NCBI RefSeq assembly: GCF_001592085.1
Contig: NZ_BCWD01000005.1
Location: 55,379-119,378 of the forward strand
Direction of reading: 5' to 3'
Origin: Levilactobacillus senmaizukei DSM 21775 = NBRC 103853
Lineage (GTDB): Bacteria; Bacillota; Bacilli; Lactobacillales; Lactobacillaceae
Length of the DNA stretch: 64,000 nucleotides
The notes beneath the pieces were generated by a model. That model was given only the letters and a program-made list of their open reading frames with translations. It searched no databases and was not told the origin of the DNA. A program made the translations under genes and the position numbers. Position 1 is the first letter of the stretch, and the number at the start of each line of letters is the position of its first letter. Of this stretch, positions 63,269 to 64,000 are shown piece by piece.

Positions 63269-63799
63269 TTAAACCAGTTCTAGCGGATACGGTTGCATTA
63301 ATAATTCATCCACGGAAATTCCGGCAATGTGTGCTAACGGGTATAAGGAAAGTGGATTGGGGAGATGTTGTCCCTTGAGCCAGTAATTGAGCTTGGTATT
63401 GCTAATCTGGTAGTCGAAGGTATCCGTGATCTCTGCGGCAAATTCGGCAACGCTACGCGGATAGGGGTAGTTCTTGATCTGATTAAGCTTATCCGAAAGC
63501 TCTGTCATGATATCGTCGAGAGCCGTGGGCGTCATCCTAGGAACGGCTTCCGCGGGCAGTAGTCGCGAACTGGGTGCGAGGAGGCTATCTAGGCTGGTGG
63601 AGCCTAAGTCCGCCATGGCCATGATAAACTCTAAATGGGGGACGGCTTGGCCACGTTCCCAACGAATTAACGTCCCGCGGCCAATGGTCTTACCCGTTAG
63701 GCGAGTAATCTCGTTAGCAAAGTGAGTGTAATCCTGATCAGCGGTTCGCTGTCTGATCTTTTTAATTTTGTTTGATAAGTAGAATCGGTTAGCTTCCAT
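63269..63799 (-). CDS. XRE-type helix-turn-helix regulator
   Basis: A 176-residue protein with an N-terminal helix-turn-helix (YTHFANEITRLTGKTIGRGTLIRWERGQAVPHLEFIMAMADLG, about 24-67; the RWERG turn is typical) and a second similar region near 117-170 (VAEFAAEITDTFDYQISNTKLNYWLKGQHLPNPLSLYPLAHIAGISVDEL). It therefore looks like a tandem duplication of the DNA-binding unit. Targets are unknown; the inverted repeats just upstream (63925-63986) are candidate binding sites. GGAG lies 7-8 bases before the ATG. Confidence 0.87.
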   Translation of the reverse strand: MEANRFYLSNKIKKIRQRTADQDYTHFANEITRLTGKTIGRGTLIRWERGQAVPHLEFIMAMADLGSTSLDSLLAPSSRLLPAEAVPRMTPTALDDIMTELSDKLNQIKNYPYPRSVAEFAAEITDTFDYQISNTKLNYWLKGQHLPNPLSLYPLAHIAGISVDELLMQPYPLELV

Positions 63800-63924
63800 G
63801 AGGAAACTCCTTTAATATAAGTGTAGGAAATCTAGATACTCCCATTTTAGTTTAGTTTTGACAAATTTGAGCTATACAAAACAGGAATAATGTTAATAAA
63901 TGGATTTTTTGACACTTTTCCGGC

Positions 63925-63986
63925 TTTGTCTAATGCTTTTATTCAATATTCGTCGCATAATGAATTTGTTGAATGAGTTAGACAAA
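63925..63986. promoter_or_regulatory. Nested inverted repeats at the right edge
   Basis: The outer arms CTTTGTCTAA (63924-63933) and TTAGACAAAG (63978-63987) are exact complements. Inner arms ATTCAA (63941-63946) and TTGAAT (63969-63974) are nested inside. A TTGACA lies at 63909-63914. They sit upstream of the XRE regulator and may be its operator or belong to a gene beyond the window. Confidence 0.45.
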
Positions 63987-64000
63987 GTGTTCAACGAAAC

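Overview
This window is the replication-origin region of a low-to-medium GC Gram-positive chromosome. It most likely comes from a member of the Lactobacillaceae, and gene content and protein style point to Levilactobacillus or a close relative; the species call is inference. Three things support this. The order rpsR-ssb-rpsF / gyrA-gyrB-recF-yaaA-dnaN-dnaA reads leftward and rpmH-rnpA-yidC-jag-mnmE-mnmG reads rightward from one DnaA-box-rich centre. There are two perfect ParB/Noc-type parS sites. The accessory set (PepC, an LPXTG surface protein, RexAB/AddAB, a Lys-type MurE motif, mevalonate-type thiolase, BrnQ) is typical of lactobacilli.

Layout. 1-3.2 kb: end of an oligopeptide-binding protein, an amidohydrolase and a short-chain dehydrogenase. 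3.4-4.6 kb: rpsF-ssb-rpsR. 5.0-7.1 kb: a large LPXTG surface protein with BspA-type leucine-rich repeats, lying between rpsF and gyrA. 7.5-13.4 kb: the yaaA-recF-gyrB-gyrA operon. 13.7-16.5 kb: dnaN and dnaA. Origin: a two-part oriC, with one DnaA-box cluster between dnaA and dnaN (including DnaA-trio-like triplets next to an AT-rich tract) and a second cluster between dnaA and rpmH. 17.0-23.0 kb: rpmH-rnpA-yidC, then jag, then mnmE-mnmG. 23-50 kb: a mosaic of single genes and short operons. These are transporters (BrnQ, Bcr/CflA-type MFS, NCS2 purine permease), peptidases, envelope and secreted proteins (signal peptidase I, C39-like peptidase, secreted nuclease, cardiolipin synthase, YfhO, polysaccharide deacetylase), redox enzymes and several tiny membrane proteins. 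50-57.5 kb: addB-addA (rexBA), a DNA-repair nuclease/helicase pair. 57.5-64 kb: a small membrane protein, acetyl-CoA acetyltransferase, a protein of unknown function, murE, lysS and an XRE-type regulator.

How it works together. The left arm and the first right-arm genes make up the core replication, topology, tRNA-modification and membrane-insertion block. Gene direction mostly follows divergent replication from about 15-16.8 kb. Most transcription units end in clear intrinsic terminators, and many promoters are of the extended -10 (TGnTAnAnT) kind. I see no tRNA or rRNA gene, CRISPR array, transposase or prophage.

Most notable signals: the two parS sites, both embedded in coding sequence and both read as Val-Ser-Arg-Glu-Thr; a probable terminator-ended small RNA near 36.0 kb; several perfect palindromes at promoters of little-known genes; a condensation-domain-like protein with a changed catalytic motif; and the DnaA-trio-like element. 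I did not find a clearly novel multi-gene system.
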